Assembly (NCBI GenBank): GCA_964634685.1
Contig: CAZWLD010000024.1
Coordinates: 1 to 32,484, forward strand
Origin: CAZWLD01 sp964634685
GTDB lineage: Bacteria > Bacillota_I > Bacilli_A > Acholeplasmatales > JAEDCM01
DNA: 32,484 nt
Direction: 5' to 3'
Position numbers and translations under genes: made by a program. How positions within the stretch are numbered: the first letter of the stretch is position 1; the number at the start of each line of letters is the position of its first letter. Under the pieces are notes generated by a model that did no database searches, was not told the origin of the DNA, and saw only the letters and a list, made by a program, of their open reading frames with translations. Below, piece after piece: positions 7,000 to 16,228 of this stretch.

Positions 7000-9900
7000 T
7001 CTATCACCTCAAAAATTTCATCAAAAATTGAATATAAATAGGCTCTTATTGGTTTATCAGTAATTGTTTTAAGATAATCACAATAAATTTTTAACTGATG
7101 TTGATATCCTTCCTTACTAATATCCTTAAGCTTATAATCAATAATAATCATCTCATCATTTGTTTCTAAAATCAAGTCAATAACACCATTTTGATTATTA
7201 TAGCTAAAATTAAATTCCTTATAAACATTAATTATCGATAGGCTTTTTATAAAATCACTTTCCAAAAAGGCCTTTATCTTTCCTCTGATTTTATAATCAA
7301 CCTCCATATAATTTGGATTATTAAAATCGATAGCTTCAAAAATACTATGGACATAGGTACCAAAATCCAAAGCCTTTCGCTCCTCAATGCTCATAACATG
7401 AAGGACATCAATTGAAGCCTTTTTTTCTTCTCTTTGGATTCCGTGTAAAGGATGAAATAAAGTTTCATATTCTTTATTTATAACCTTTAGTCTTTGACTA
7501 TTTTTTTGACCTAAGGATTCCATATCCTCCAAAAAGGAATCTAAATTTTGACTTTTGATGATACCTTTATTGCTAATATTATTGTAACCATCATCAATCG
7601 CGTTATTTTGGTTGATTGTGCTTATTAGCATATCATAAAGGGACATAAATTTAATTCTTCTTGGCATTGAAACATGTAAAACCATGTCCTTTAATTCACC
7701 TTCGATTTTCGGACCAACAAAAATTATTTTTTCCTTGGCTCGGGTTAAGGCGACATAAAACAAGCGAATCTTTTCCCCAATTTCATCAAAGAGGTAATTA
7801 TGCTTTAACAAATCCTTGTAGAAGGTTTGGCCAAGTCCATCATGGTCATAAGGCATAATTAAACCCAAATTGGCGTCAAACGTTATTTTATCCTTCATTT
7901 CCTCTTTATTAAAGGAGGTTGTTAAATCCGAAAAATAGCAGACTGGGAATTCTAATCCCTTCGATTTGTGGATGGTCATTATATTAACCGCATCGACATT
8001 AGAGCGAGGTGTTTGAAATTCAATATCTGTTCCTTCATTAATAATGATATCAAAATAGCCAACTAAATCCTTAATGTCATAACCCATTTTTCCAAGCTCC
8101 GTTACCTTCAAGACCAGATAATTAAGCTTATTTTCAATTTCGCTTATTTTGCCGATAAGAATTGATTTTTTATAAACATCAAATTCTTGATAAATGGCTA
8201 ATAAAAGCTTATCTAAGGATTTCGTCAAGGCAATTTCCTTTAATTTGACAATTTTATCAAAAACAGATGGAAAGGCATGCGGCAAATCATCAATTCCTTC
8301 TTTGATATCATCATCCTTCGCCGCAACTAAAAAGGAACGTAATAAGGATACCATACAAGGCTTAAAATAACCTTTATAATATTCCTCATCAATGAGACAA
8401 TAGATGAGCTTGATGATATTGCTCAAGGCGTAGATTTCATCACTATTAAAAAAGGCTTCATCCTTATGGACAACCAAAGGAATTCCAAAAAATTCAAAAA
8501 CATTGGCATATATTTGATAATTAGATTTTGAGGCGGTAAGAATCGTAAAATCGCGATATGAAGCCGGATAAAGCTCTTTTTTACTCTTATCAAAGCATTG
8601 ATATCCATTATCTAATTTTTCTTTAATATCCCGGGCAATTATATAAGCCTCCACATATGGCTTTTGATAATCCATATCATAAGTATAGAACTCCATATTA
8701 TAATCATTAGGACAGTCCTTAAGATAGCTTTTATTACCAAAGATAAGACGATGACCATTATTATAATCTGCTCCTCCTAAATCCTTATCCATAAGCTTTT
8801 CAAAAATCCAATTGATATTTTGAAGAGGCTCTTGGCGAGAGCGGAAGTTTTTGGCCAAATCAATGCGAATACCTAAAGCATTTTTGACATCAACGTCCTC
8901 TTTATATGGTAAATAGCTATCATATTTATCCTTGAAAATTTTCGGATTGGCATTGCGGAAGCGATAAATTGATTGCTTGATATCCCCAACCATATAGGTA
9001 TTATTATTGGCGATTAAAGAAATTAGCTCCTCCTGAATATCCGATGTATCCTGATATTCATCAATCAAAATCTCATCATAATTATTTTTAAATTCCAAGC
9101 GAAGCTTTTCATTATCCTTAAAAAGCTTAATCGCAAGCTTAGCTATATCCATAAAATCATACATATTGTTGGCTTTTTTGAATTCCATAAAGCGATCATT
9201 ATATTTTTCTAAAAGATCAACAAGCAATAGGCAATTGTTTTTCGTCGATTCAATTTGATAAATTAATTCACTTTCGCCTTTTTCAAATAAACCTTCAATT
9301 TGTTTGACCAGATTTCTAATTTTATCCTTATCCTTTTTTAATTCGTTCTTCGTTTCTTCATCCTGAATTAAACCCTTGGGAACACTTGGAGCCTTAAAAG
9401 ATAAATTATCTTTTACCTCAGAAACACTTTGGCTTTTGACTAATTTACTAAAGCTATCTGTATAATCTTGGATATGCTCATACAAAAATGTTCCATCATA
9501 TTTATCTAATAAATCGCTTAAATATTCTTGCAAAAGACTACAATAAACTAAGGATATTTTTTGGTATTCGGCAATATTCTTCTTAATCGAATCTAAAGAA
9601 TAATAATTAACAAAATTCTTAATTGTCTCTTTTCGATTTTGCAAAAGATTCAATTTATCATTAACCTTAAGCAAAACATTTTTTAAGTTTTCATCATCCT
9701 TGGTCGTTAATAAATCAAGAATCGCCAAAAAGTCTTTATCATTGGCATCATATAATTCTTGAAATAGCTCGTTCAAAATTCGCTTCTTGTTATAGGTTAA
9801 AATAACCTTATCGCCAATTTTAATATTTTTACTGACATTAAGCAAATAATGATATTTTTTAACAATCGACAAGGAGAAGGCATCAAAGGTTTCGATATGT

Positions 9901-10187
9901 GCGCCCTCGAGTAGCTCTAATTCAATCGGATCAATCGAGGCTTTATTTTTAATTAAGCATTTACGAATTCGATCCTTCATTTCGGCAGCGCTAGCGTTAG
10001 TGAAGGTTAAAATGATTAAGCGGCTAACCGAATTCCCTTGTAAAACATATTGCAAAACGCGTTCCGAAAGGACAGCGGTTTTTCCTGAGCCGGCCCCGGC
10101 GCTTATTAAAATATTATTTCCTCTTAAAAAGATGGCATTCCATTGCTCATCACTCCACATCGCATCACTAGGCTTCTTTGGAATCAT
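6996..10187 (-). CDS. addA: AddA, ATP-dependent helicase-nuclease subunit A
   Basis: This is the UvrD/Rep-type helicase subunit of AddAB, which processes double-strand breaks for recombination. Counting from the longest frame (10196), Walker A SAGAGSGKT is at 32-40, LTFTNASAAEM at 63-73, Walker B DEYQDTSD at 379-386, VGDIKQSIYRFRNANP at 403-418, KNFRSRQEP at 449-457, and later MTIHKSKGLEFP and YVALTRAKEK. The C-terminal RecB-like nuclease has GVIDLI and IIDYK (Asp-Tyr-Lys at about 1020-1022). I prefer the ATG at 10187, three codons inside that frame, because AGGTGA lies at the right distance. The protein is about 1063 residues, somewhat short for AddA. The start overlaps the addB end and the stop overlaps fmt, so all three are probably coupled. 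Confidence 0.95.
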   Translation of the reverse strand: MIPKKPSDAMWSDEQWNAIFLRGNNILISAGAGSGKTAVLSERVLQYVLQGNSVSRLIILTFTNASAAEMKDRIRKCLIKNKASIDPIELELLEGAHIETFDAFSLSIVKKYHYLLNVSKNIKIGDKVILTYNKKRILNELFQELYDANDKDFLAILDLLTTKDDENLKNVLLKVNDKLNLLQNRKETIKNFVNYYSLDSIKKNIAEYQKISLVYCSLLQEYLSDLLDKYDGTFLYEHIQDYTDSFSKLVKSQSVSEVKDNLSFKAPSVPKGLIQDEETKNELKKDKDKIRNLVKQIEGLFEKGESELIYQIESTKNNCLLLVDLLEKYNDRFMEFKKANNMYDFMDIAKLAIKLFKDNEKLRLEFKNNYDEILIDEYQDTSDIQEELISLIANNNTYMVGDIKQSIYRFRNANPKIFKDKYDSYLPYKEDVDVKNALGIRIDLAKNFRSRQEPLQNINWIFEKLMDKDLGGADYNNGHRLIFGNKSYLKDCPNDYNMEFYTYDMDYQKPYVEAYIIARDIKEKLDNGYQCFDKSKKELYPASYRDFTILTASKSNYQIYANVFEFFGIPLVVHKDEAFFNSDEIYALSNIIKLIYCLIDEEYYKGYFKPCMVSLLRSFLVAAKDDDIKEGIDDLPHAFPSVFDKIVKLKEIALTKSLDKLLLAIYQEFDVYKKSILIGKISEIENKLNYLVLKVTELGKMGYDIKDLVGYFDIIINEGTDIEFQTPRSNVDAVNIMTIHKSKGLEFPVCYFSDLTTSFNKEEMKDKITFDANLGLIMPYDHDGLGQTFYKDLLKHNYLFDEIGEKIRLFYVALTRAKEKIIFVGPKIEGELKDMVLHVSMPRRIKFMSLYDMLISTINQNNAIDDGYNNISNKGIIKSQNLDSFLEDMESLGQKNSQRLKVINKEYETLFHPLHGIQREEKKASIDVLHVMSIEERKALDFGTYVHSIFEAIDFNNPNYMEVDYKIRGKIKAFLESDFIKSLSIINVYKEFNFSYNNQNGVIDLILETNDEMIIIDYKLKDISKEGYQHQLKIYCDYLKTITDKPIRAYLYSIFDEIFEVIE

Positions 10188-12420
10188 CACTATCACCTAA
10201 CCAATCTATCTTTTCTAATTTTACAACATCAAATTTCTTATAGAAGCATACATCCTTAAAATCACAAAAGCTACAAGGGGTTTTCTTATCATATTCCTTC
10301 GGGCTAATGGAAAATAAACCAGCTTTGATATTTTTAATAGATTCCTTAATTTTTTCATCCATTTTATCCATAAGTAAGACCATCTTTTTATCATCAAGAG
10401 AATTTTTAGAGGAATTACTATCAAAATTACCATCTTTTTTTATTTTAATCCCTTTGATATGCGATAATCCATGATCAAGATTACAAACAACATCTAAATT
10501 AGAGAAGCCTTGCCAGCGCATAAATTGATTCATACTTACCTCTTCGTCCTTCGAATCATCAAAAGGATTTTTTGGTAAAACTCTTTGATAATAAATTCCA
10601 CCAAATTTATATTCATCATGAAGGAAATACATATACATTGGTAATTGCATTTTTAAACCATAATAAACCGGCTTTAAATCAGGCGCTACAGTTCCGGTTT
10701 TATAATCAAGAACACAAGCATAATCCTTGGATGTTAGAAGCTTATCGATTTTACCTACGAGAAGGGAATCATCAACCGTTCGGCTAACCTTAACCTCCTT
10801 GCCAAATAAATCAAAATCCGATTCAAAGTTGTTAAATTCGCGAATTGCAAGAATATATTTCTTCATACGATTGATGTAATAAAGCATCTTAGAATCAAGA
10901 TTGATATCTTTAAAAAATTCATTAGTTAAACAATCAATATCTTCATCTTTTTCAAGACAATAATGAAAATAATTTCCAATGATTAAATTCAATTCATCAC
11001 TTGGCTTTTCAAGCTTTAGGATATCCTCTAAATAATATTTAAAAGGGCAGCTATTATATTTATCTAATGACGTATAGGAAACAACAATTCCCTTATCCTG
11101 ATGAAAGCTTCCATTATAATGATAATCATAGCTTTGATAATCACCTTTATCTAAAAATTCATTTTCACTATAGCCTAAATAGGAAGCTAGACCTAGCATT
11201 TCATCATTAATCGTACCGTAGTTATAATAATCATCCATCAAATCTGCTAAATGATATTTTAATCGATCCTTATTTAAGCTTAAAGATGATTCCTCCAAAA
11301 TAGGAAGGGAAAGCTCATTGATGAATGGTGATGGCATCAGACTACCATTTAAACACAACAATGAGAATGATACATAATAAGCGTCGTTTAAAATATGCAT
11401 TAAATTCTTCTTTTCTGCTTTATTTAAATCTAAGGTTGAAGGAAGGCCTAAGATATTCATAAGTCGATTATCAATTAACCCATTATCCTTATGGTTTTTC
11501 GGTAAAACATCTTGATTGAAGCCTAAAACAAAAAGATAATCACCATCATTAATGACTAAATCAGCTAAATCATAAAATTTTATAACATTATCATAATTGT
11601 CACTGATTGTCTTTTGACAAAGAATTTCATAAATGAAGGGTTTCAATTCTTTAATCGAATAATTCAATCCGACAAATTGATTTAAAACATTTAAAAACAA
11701 TTTTGCCTCAAAAGAATTTTCATTTTCCATTACCATCGTAAAGCCCTGATATGCATCCATATCTAAAAACAAATCAAGCTTATTATACAATCGTTTAATT
11801 TCTCTTAAGGCAATAAGAGAGGTGCTGTTTTCCATAATGTCAATTTGATAAAAGGAAAAAACATCCTTTAAAACGGGATAATAATAATCATTCAAGGCAT
11901 TAATTTTTATATTATTAGGCGAAACCCCTTTATCTAAAAGCCTTACAATTTCATTAGCAACCGCAACGACCTCACTAACCGTACTATCAAATTGATGAAC
12001 GGTAATGCCTGGTTTTCGCTCATCTTTTTTGATTTCAAAATGACAATTCTTCAAAGCCTTAGCGACATAAGGATTATCGATTTCATGGTGTAATAAAACA
12101 TTACGATAAAGATTTTTCTTAAATATATCCTTGTGATAATAGCTCTTATATTCATCTCTTAATAAATAAAGCTCATGTAATAAGGAATCGCTATTATCCT
12201 CATCTACTAATAATGAATTGTTTAAATATATTTTGGCAATTTCATAGCTTGTCCCTCTTTTGATGGCAAAATCAATATAGGCCATAAAATCATAAGATCC
12301 AAGCATATCATTAATCAAATCCTGATTACTTTTAAAAACAAAATTATGAAGACCACTAATCTTTTTTTGGTAATTTTTAAGGTATTCAGTTGTTCCTATT
12401 AATGTAGTTTTTTTGTCCAA
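10168..12420 (-). CDS. addB: AddB-like nuclease subunit, short form
   Basis: The partner of AddA is 750 residues, about 400 shorter than the usual AddB. The C-terminal PDDEXK nuclease is intact: His486 in NYFHYCLE, Asp559 in GKIDKLL, Asp572 and Lys574 in LDYKTG, Gln592 in KMQLPMY. The four Fe-S cysteines of AddB are present, Cys458 (NSCPFKYYL) and Cys716, Cys719 and Cys725 (PCSFCDFKDVC). No Walker A motif is visible in the N-terminal half, which otherwise has degenerate helicase-like sequence such as YLFVLGFNQDVLPK (295-308). The start is TTG, seven bases after AGAGGTG. It overlaps addA by about 20 bases. The assignment rests on the nuclease plus cysteine signature and on the adjacent addA. 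Confidence 0.88.
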   Translation of the reverse strand: MDKKTTLIGTTEYLKNYQKKISGLHNFVFKSNQDLINDMLGSYDFMAYIDFAIKRGTSYEIAKIYLNNSLLVDEDNSDSLLHELYLLRDEYKSYYHKDIFKKNLYRNVLLHHEIDNPYVAKALKNCHFEIKKDERKPGITVHQFDSTVSEVVAVANEIVRLLDKGVSPNNIKINALNDYYYPVLKDVFSFYQIDIMENSTSLIALREIKRLYNKLDLFLDMDAYQGFTMVMENENSFEAKLFLNVLNQFVGLNYSIKELKPFIYEILCQKTISDNYDNVIKFYDLADLVINDGDYLFVLGFNQDVLPKNHKDNGLIDNRLMNILGLPSTLDLNKAEKKNLMHILNDAYYVSFSLLCLNGSLMPSPFINELSLPILEESSLSLNKDRLKYHLADLMDDYYNYGTINDEMLGLASYLGYSENEFLDKGDYQSYDYHYNGSFHQDKGIVVSYTSLDKYNSCPFKYYLEDILKLEKPSDELNLIIGNYFHYCLEKDEDIDCLTNEFFKDINLDSKMLYYINRMKKYILAIREFNNFESDFDLFGKEVKVSRTVDDSLLVGKIDKLLTSKDYACVLDYKTGTVAPDLKPVYYGLKMQLPMYMYFLHDEYKFGGIYYQRVLPKNPFDDSKDEEVSMNQFMRWQGFSNLDVVCNLDHGLSHIKGIKIKKDGNFDSNSSKNSLDDKKMVLLMDKMDEKIKESIKNIKAGLFSISPKEYDKKTPCSFCDFKDVCFYKKFDVVKLEKIDWLGDSDDSKEA

Positions 12421-12485
12421 AATTCATCACCTCTTTTTTTTAAACGCTTTCAAAATAATGTAATCATTTTCATAGTAGTTTTGTA

Positions 12486-12607
12486 TAGACTACTACAAAA
12501 AAGTGTGGTATTATCTAATTGTCCAGTAAGGAAATAGATTTTTAGCCCTCTCTGTTTTCTATATTTTCTTATTGTTTATATAGATGAAGCAAATTGCTTT
12601 TTTTTTA
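12486..12607 (+). ncRNA. Candidate small RNA with its own promoter and terminator
   Basis: The stretch between the addB and glycosyltransferase genes has a possible plus-strand promoter: TAGACT (12486-12491), 17 bases, TATTAT (12509-12514). The predicted RNA, from about 12520, folds into a long hairpin: AGTAAGGAAATAGA (12525-12538) pairs with TCTATATTTTCTTATT (12558-12573) with a two-base bulge. The 19-base loop contains AGCCCTCTCTG. A short GC-poor terminator hairpin (AAGC/GCTT, 12587-12599) runs into nine T. The C-rich loop is complementary in character to ribosome binding sites. An inverted repeat (TAGTAGT, 12473-12479; ACTACTA, 12489-12495) overlaps the -35 region. I cannot assign it to a known RNA family. 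Confidence 0.35.
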
Positions 12608-12610
12608 TAT

Positions 12611-12645
12611 TGATATATAAAAGCTCGAAACTACTTTCGAGCTTT
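12611..12645 (-). terminator. Intrinsic terminator overlapping the glycosyltransferase stop codon
   Basis: AAAGCTCGAAA (12645-12635, minus strand) pairs with TTTCGAGCTTT (12630-12620). The four-base loop holds the TAG stop of the gene. A weak T/A-rich tail follows. The 11-bp stem is symmetric and could also act on the plus strand, just beyond the candidate small RNA. Confidence 0.75.
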
Positions 12646-13767
12646 ATTTTCATCAATAGCCATTTGAAAAACATCTTCTAATTGCCTTACGCAATTATCA
12701 ATAGCATAGCGCTTTGCATATTCAATATATGCCAATGAATCAGCCTTTTTGACTTCCTCATGTTCAATATAGTAATCAATCTTCTTGGCTAAATCTAAAT
12801 AATTGTCGCATTCAAATAAATTACGATCTGATAAAGCAAATTGATTGGTTGCGCTTATCTTACTATCCGAAATAATTGGCACTAAACCGCAGGTAAAGGC
12901 CTCCATACAAGAAATAGCCTCAATTTCGGCATCACTCGCATGAACATATAAATCACAATAATTAATTGTGTCAATAAGCTCATCCTTGGGACAAAACTTC
13001 ATAATCGGTTTATTTGTAAGCTGATTACCTAACTTCTCTAATGCTTTTCGCCAAGGACCCTTTCCACATAAAATCAACTGAATGTTCTTTTCATATTGGG
13101 AACTTTTAATTGCATTAATAAGTAAATCCTGACGCTTTTCCCGTGAATAACGACCGACCATTAAAATGCAATATTTTCCTTCTAGCTCTTTAGGCTTTGG
13201 AACATCCTTATGAACAAAGTCTGGTAAAACACCATTGGAAATAACATGTAAATTTCCTTTATAGCCATGTTCAATTAATTGATTTTTTATCATTTCACTT
13301 GGACAATGAATATGGTTGAATTTATGAAAGAAGGTATCTCTAAACAAGCGATAAATAAAACGATTAACCCACTTAACCTTTCCAAGATGAATGGTATAGG
13401 TTATATTTTCTGGTTGAACGTGGAAAGCCGCTGTCGAAGGAACACCGAGCTTATCGCATATTTTCTTTCCTTTTTTTTGAATTTTAAATGGCATTAAAAA
13501 ATGAACAACATCTGAGCCTTGAATGGCTTCAGTTAAAATCTTTTTATCTGGCTTGGCAAAAATCATTCCCTGCGAATGACCAACCTGCTTTAAAATCGGC
13601 ACATTTCGTTCCTTTGTAACATAAACATTAGGATCATTAATCTTGGATGCAGTAACAACTCGCACTGTATGACCATGTTCAATTAAAATATCCGCAAATC
13701 TTTTAGCAGTCATAGTTGTTCCGTTACTTTCATCCCCAAATTGATCCATTACCATTGTAATAATCAC
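12631..13767 (-). CDS. GT4-family glycosyltransferase
   Basis: This is a GT-B-fold retaining glycosyltransferase of family GT4, similar in layout to 1,2-diacylglycerol 3-glucosyltransferases that make glycolipids at the inner membrane face. In the numbering of the longest frame (GTG at 13776, 381 residues), the acceptor half has NGTTMTAKRFADIL (18-31) and HVQPENITYTIH (119-130). The donor half has ISNGV (179-183), VGRYSREKRQDLL (207-219) and the EX7E motif with Glu284 and Glu292. There is no signal peptide or membrane helix. I prefer the GTG at 13767, with AGAGGTG six bases upstream, because the longer start leaves almost no leader after the promoter at 13786-13814. Substrates cannot be read from the sequence. 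Transcribed alone. Confidence 0.85.
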   Translation of the reverse strand: MIITMVMDQFGDESNGTTMTAKRFADILIEHGHTVRVVTASKINDPNVYVTKERNVPILKQVGHSQGMIFAKPDKKILTEAIQGSDVVHFLMPFKIQKKGKKICDKLGVPSTAAFHVQPENITYTIHLGKVKWVNRFIYRLFRDTFFHKFNHIHCPSEMIKNQLIEHGYKGNLHVISNGVLPDFVHKDVPKPKELEGKYCILMVGRYSREKRQDLLINAIKSSQYEKNIQLILCGKGPWRKALEKLGNQLTNKPIMKFCPKDELIDTINYCDLYVHASDAEIEAISCMEAFTCGLVPIISDSKISATNQFALSDRNLFECDNYLDLAKKIDYYIEHEEVKKADSLAYIEYAKRYAIDNCVRQLEDVFQMAIDENKARK

Positions 13768-13785
13768 ACATTTCACCTCTAATTG

Positions 13786-13814
13786 ATTATACCATATTTT
13801 TAATAGTAATTCAA
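13786..13814 (-). promoter_or_regulatory. Promoter of the glycosyltransferase gene
   Basis: TTGAAT (13814-13809) and TATAAT (13791-13786) lie on the minus strand with a 17-base spacer, just after the stop of the 772-residue gene. Confidence 0.7.
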
Positions 13815-13818
13815 ATCC

Positions 13819-16137
13819 TCAGGCCTGTTTTAATAATTCAAGCATCTCTTCCTTCGTTAAATCTGGTCGAACTCGGCTCTTTAGTCCAACCTCCGCTAGG
13901 ATTATATCAGAACCCTTTTCTTTGATTTCATCATAATAAGCAGTAAGCTTTTTTCCTTTTCCTTTACGTAAAAAGCTATTAATTTCATTTACTGATTCTG
14001 TTAAGGTATTTGTCTTAAAAACTATCAAGCCAAGATAAGGAGTTGGATCAATATCAGGTAATATTTCAGCATGATATTTTAAATAGAATTTTGAGCAATT
14101 TAAATTATTTCTTTCACAGATATTGTAAATATCTAAAGCTGTAAAAGCTTTTGATTTCATCAACCATTCAAGATATTTTGTATTATCAAACACGGCTTTG
14201 ATAATATCCTCTTTAGCGTTCGTTGATGCAATTTCAAAAATATTAATTTTTTGACGATAGGCCTCATCAAAAATCTCAATAATTTCAAAATCCTTTAACA
14301 CATTATCTAAAACCTCATAGCTATCATTATCCTTCAAATCACCAACAAATAAATCAAGGTTACGATTGATGGCTCTCACGATTTGATCGTGCTGCATAAT
14401 GTTTATTAAGCCAAATTTATAAACATCAAGACTATTCCAAACATGTAATCGAACGCCAGCCTCAACCGAGCTAAAATCATTGCAGACTTCATCAAAAAGA
14501 ATATCCCGGTCCTCTTTTATCATATTTGTAAAGAAATAACCGACATTACAATTTCCGGCATAAACTAAAACCCTTTTGTGGTCAAATTCACTAAAAAGCT
14601 TTAGGAATAATTCTTCATCCTTTATTCGATTAATATCTTGGATTAGTAATAATAAGTCCTTGCTTAAAAGGTTTTTAACATAAGTAAGAGTCTTATCCTC
14701 TAAATACCAATTAAAAAGCTCATTTAGCTTCCAGGTATTAGCATTATAATATCTTTCTAATCGTTTTTCATCATGACATACTGATTCAAAAAGCTCTTTT
14801 CGTTTTGCTAAATCAAAATACATCAAAATAAAAATTCCTTTTTCATCAATGACCTCAAAAGGGAAATCCTTGACAATTTCTTCAGCCATTGACACATTTT
14901 TATGATTATAAACCTTTTGGGCAAAACGCTCAAAATTAGCCTCTAAAAAAGGAATAACTGATGGCTTCGTTTCCTCATGCTTTAAGGCAAAGGCATAAGC
15001 CCCCTCATAATTCCATAAGCCTAAGAGATATCCATCCTCAAGGGAATCAAGGGAATCGTAAACCTTAAGATAAACACTTTCCTTTATATGCTCAGGAAGA
15101 CTACGATAATTATTGGAATGAGCTTGGACGGCTAAATCTAACACGCGCTTATTATCAAAATCATTAAGCATACTAATAATCGAATTTTGATCACAGCTAT
15201 ATTCGATTTCCTTTGCTAAGGAATCTAAATCGAGAATATTAGGATCAACGAGCTTATATTGATAAATTGATAAATAGGTCCAAAGGCCAAGCTTAATTCC
15301 TTTTTTTATCGTTTCAATGCGACGATCAGAGACAATGAATAAACGATATTTTAAATCACTCGATAATTGATCAAAGACTTGAATTTCATTATCTAGTAAG
15401 AAATTTAAAATCATTTCCTTGTTATAATCAAAAAAGACCGACTCAACTAAACTAAATTTTTGCGTTTTAATAATCTCTTGAAAGAAGCGTAATAAATTAA
15501 TGCCAATATACTTTAAGATTTCATCACGACACGAATCAAAGCGTCCATTCTCATACAAGCGTGTAAAGCTAAAATTATTATTTGATGATATCATTCCCAT
15601 AAAGGCCATATCTTGATAATATTTAGGCGCCGAAAAAAGCATACCCAATTGACGTTCATCATTAGCTAAAAGCTTTGATGTAAAATCATTTGTATATTTA
15701 TACATGCCTTTTTTATATAAAAGATATGATGTCTCAATTGACTGCGGTAATTTATATTCATCGACAATAACATCGATTTCCTTATCCGTAATGATAAATT
15801 TTTGAATATTTGCCCAATCTAGATATTTATTGGCATCCTCTACCATATAAAATAAGATTGAGTCAAATGAACATTTTTCATCGATAATTCCTAAATAAAC
15901 ATTTCCTTTTTTGGATTGTTCATAGTCATAAACAAGGGGAATACCAAAATTTATTAAGATCAGCTTTAACAATTCAATGTCATTTTGATTTGAACATAAA
16001 ACCCCTATTTGTTCATATGGATAGCGAGAATTAATAAAATTAATAATATCCTTATCCGGATTAAAATCCTCATTTTTAATTCCTAATAAAACTAAAGGAT
16101 TACTATTATAAACATCTTTTGCAAAATAAGCATCCAT
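13819..16137 (-). CDS. Unrecognised 772-residue protein with ~92-residue internal repeats
   Basis: I do not recognise this protein. It is acidic, predicted mostly helical, with no signal peptide, membrane helix or catalytic motif. It contains a degenerate long-period repeat. The clearest units have LGLW at 283-286, LGLW at 372-375, ANTW at 466-469, LHVW at 564-567 and LEW at 656-658, so successive Trp residues lie 89, 94, 98 and 91 positions apart. Before each W there is usually a piece like RELF-xx-V-xx-L-S-E-G, for example KELFESVC (447-454) and DILFDEVC (545-552); FDNKRVLDLA (327-336) and FDHKRVLVYA (518-527) also match. NKYLDWANIQKF (103-114) resembles TKYLEWLMKSKAF (653-665) and extends the phase to the N-terminus. 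This suggests a helical solenoid for protein binding. It has its own promoter. Confidence 0.8.
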   Translation of the reverse strand: MDAYFAKDVYNSNPLVLLGIKNEDFNPDKDIINFINSRYPYEQIGVLCSNQNDIELLKLILINFGIPLVYDYEQSKKGNVYLGIIDEKCSFDSILFYMVEDANKYLDWANIQKFIITDKEIDVIVDEYKLPQSIETSYLLYKKGMYKYTNDFTSKLLANDERQLGMLFSAPKYYQDMAFMGMISSNNNFSFTRLYENGRFDSCRDEILKYIGINLLRFFQEIIKTQKFSLVESVFFDYNKEMILNFLLDNEIQVFDQLSSDLKYRLFIVSDRRIETIKKGIKLGLWTYLSIYQYKLVDPNILDLDSLAKEIEYSCDQNSIISMLNDFDNKRVLDLAVQAHSNNYRSLPEHIKESVYLKVYDSLDSLEDGYLLGLWNYEGAYAFALKHEETKPSVIPFLEANFERFAQKVYNHKNVSMAEEIVKDFPFEVIDEKGIFILMYFDLAKRKELFESVCHDEKRLERYYNANTWKLNELFNWYLEDKTLTYVKNLLSKDLLLLIQDINRIKDEELFLKLFSEFDHKRVLVYAGNCNVGYFFTNMIKEDRDILFDEVCNDFSSVEAGVRLHVWNSLDVYKFGLINIMQHDQIVRAINRNLDLFVGDLKDNDSYEVLDNVLKDFEIIEIFDEAYRQKINIFEIASTNAKEDIIKAVFDNTKYLEWLMKSKAFTALDIYNICERNNLNCSKFYLKYHAEILPDIDPTPYLGLIVFKTNTLTESVNEINSFLRKGKGKKLTAYYDEIKEKGSDIILAEVGLKSRVRPDLTKEEMLELLKQA

Positions 16138-16162
16138 TTTTAATCACCACTCTTTACTATAT

Positions 16163-16191
16163 ATTATAATATATTTATCCAAAGAGTGCAA
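16163..16191 (-). promoter_or_regulatory. Promoter of the 772-residue protein gene
   Basis: TTGCAC (16191-16186) and TATAAT (16168-16163) are 17 bases apart on the minus strand. The -35 element overlaps the T run of the toxin-gene terminator, so the two units are packed tightly. Confidence 0.75.
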
Positions 16192-16228
16192 AAAAATAAG
16201 AAAGCATCTTGTGTAAATGCTTTCTTAT
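16189..16228 (-). terminator. Intrinsic terminator of the ToxN-like gene
   Basis: A 13-bp stem, AATAAGAAAGCAT (16195-16207) with ATGCTTTCTTATT (16216-16228), is followed on the minus strand by T residues. The stem contains the stop codon of the toxin gene (16225-16227). Confidence 0.85.
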
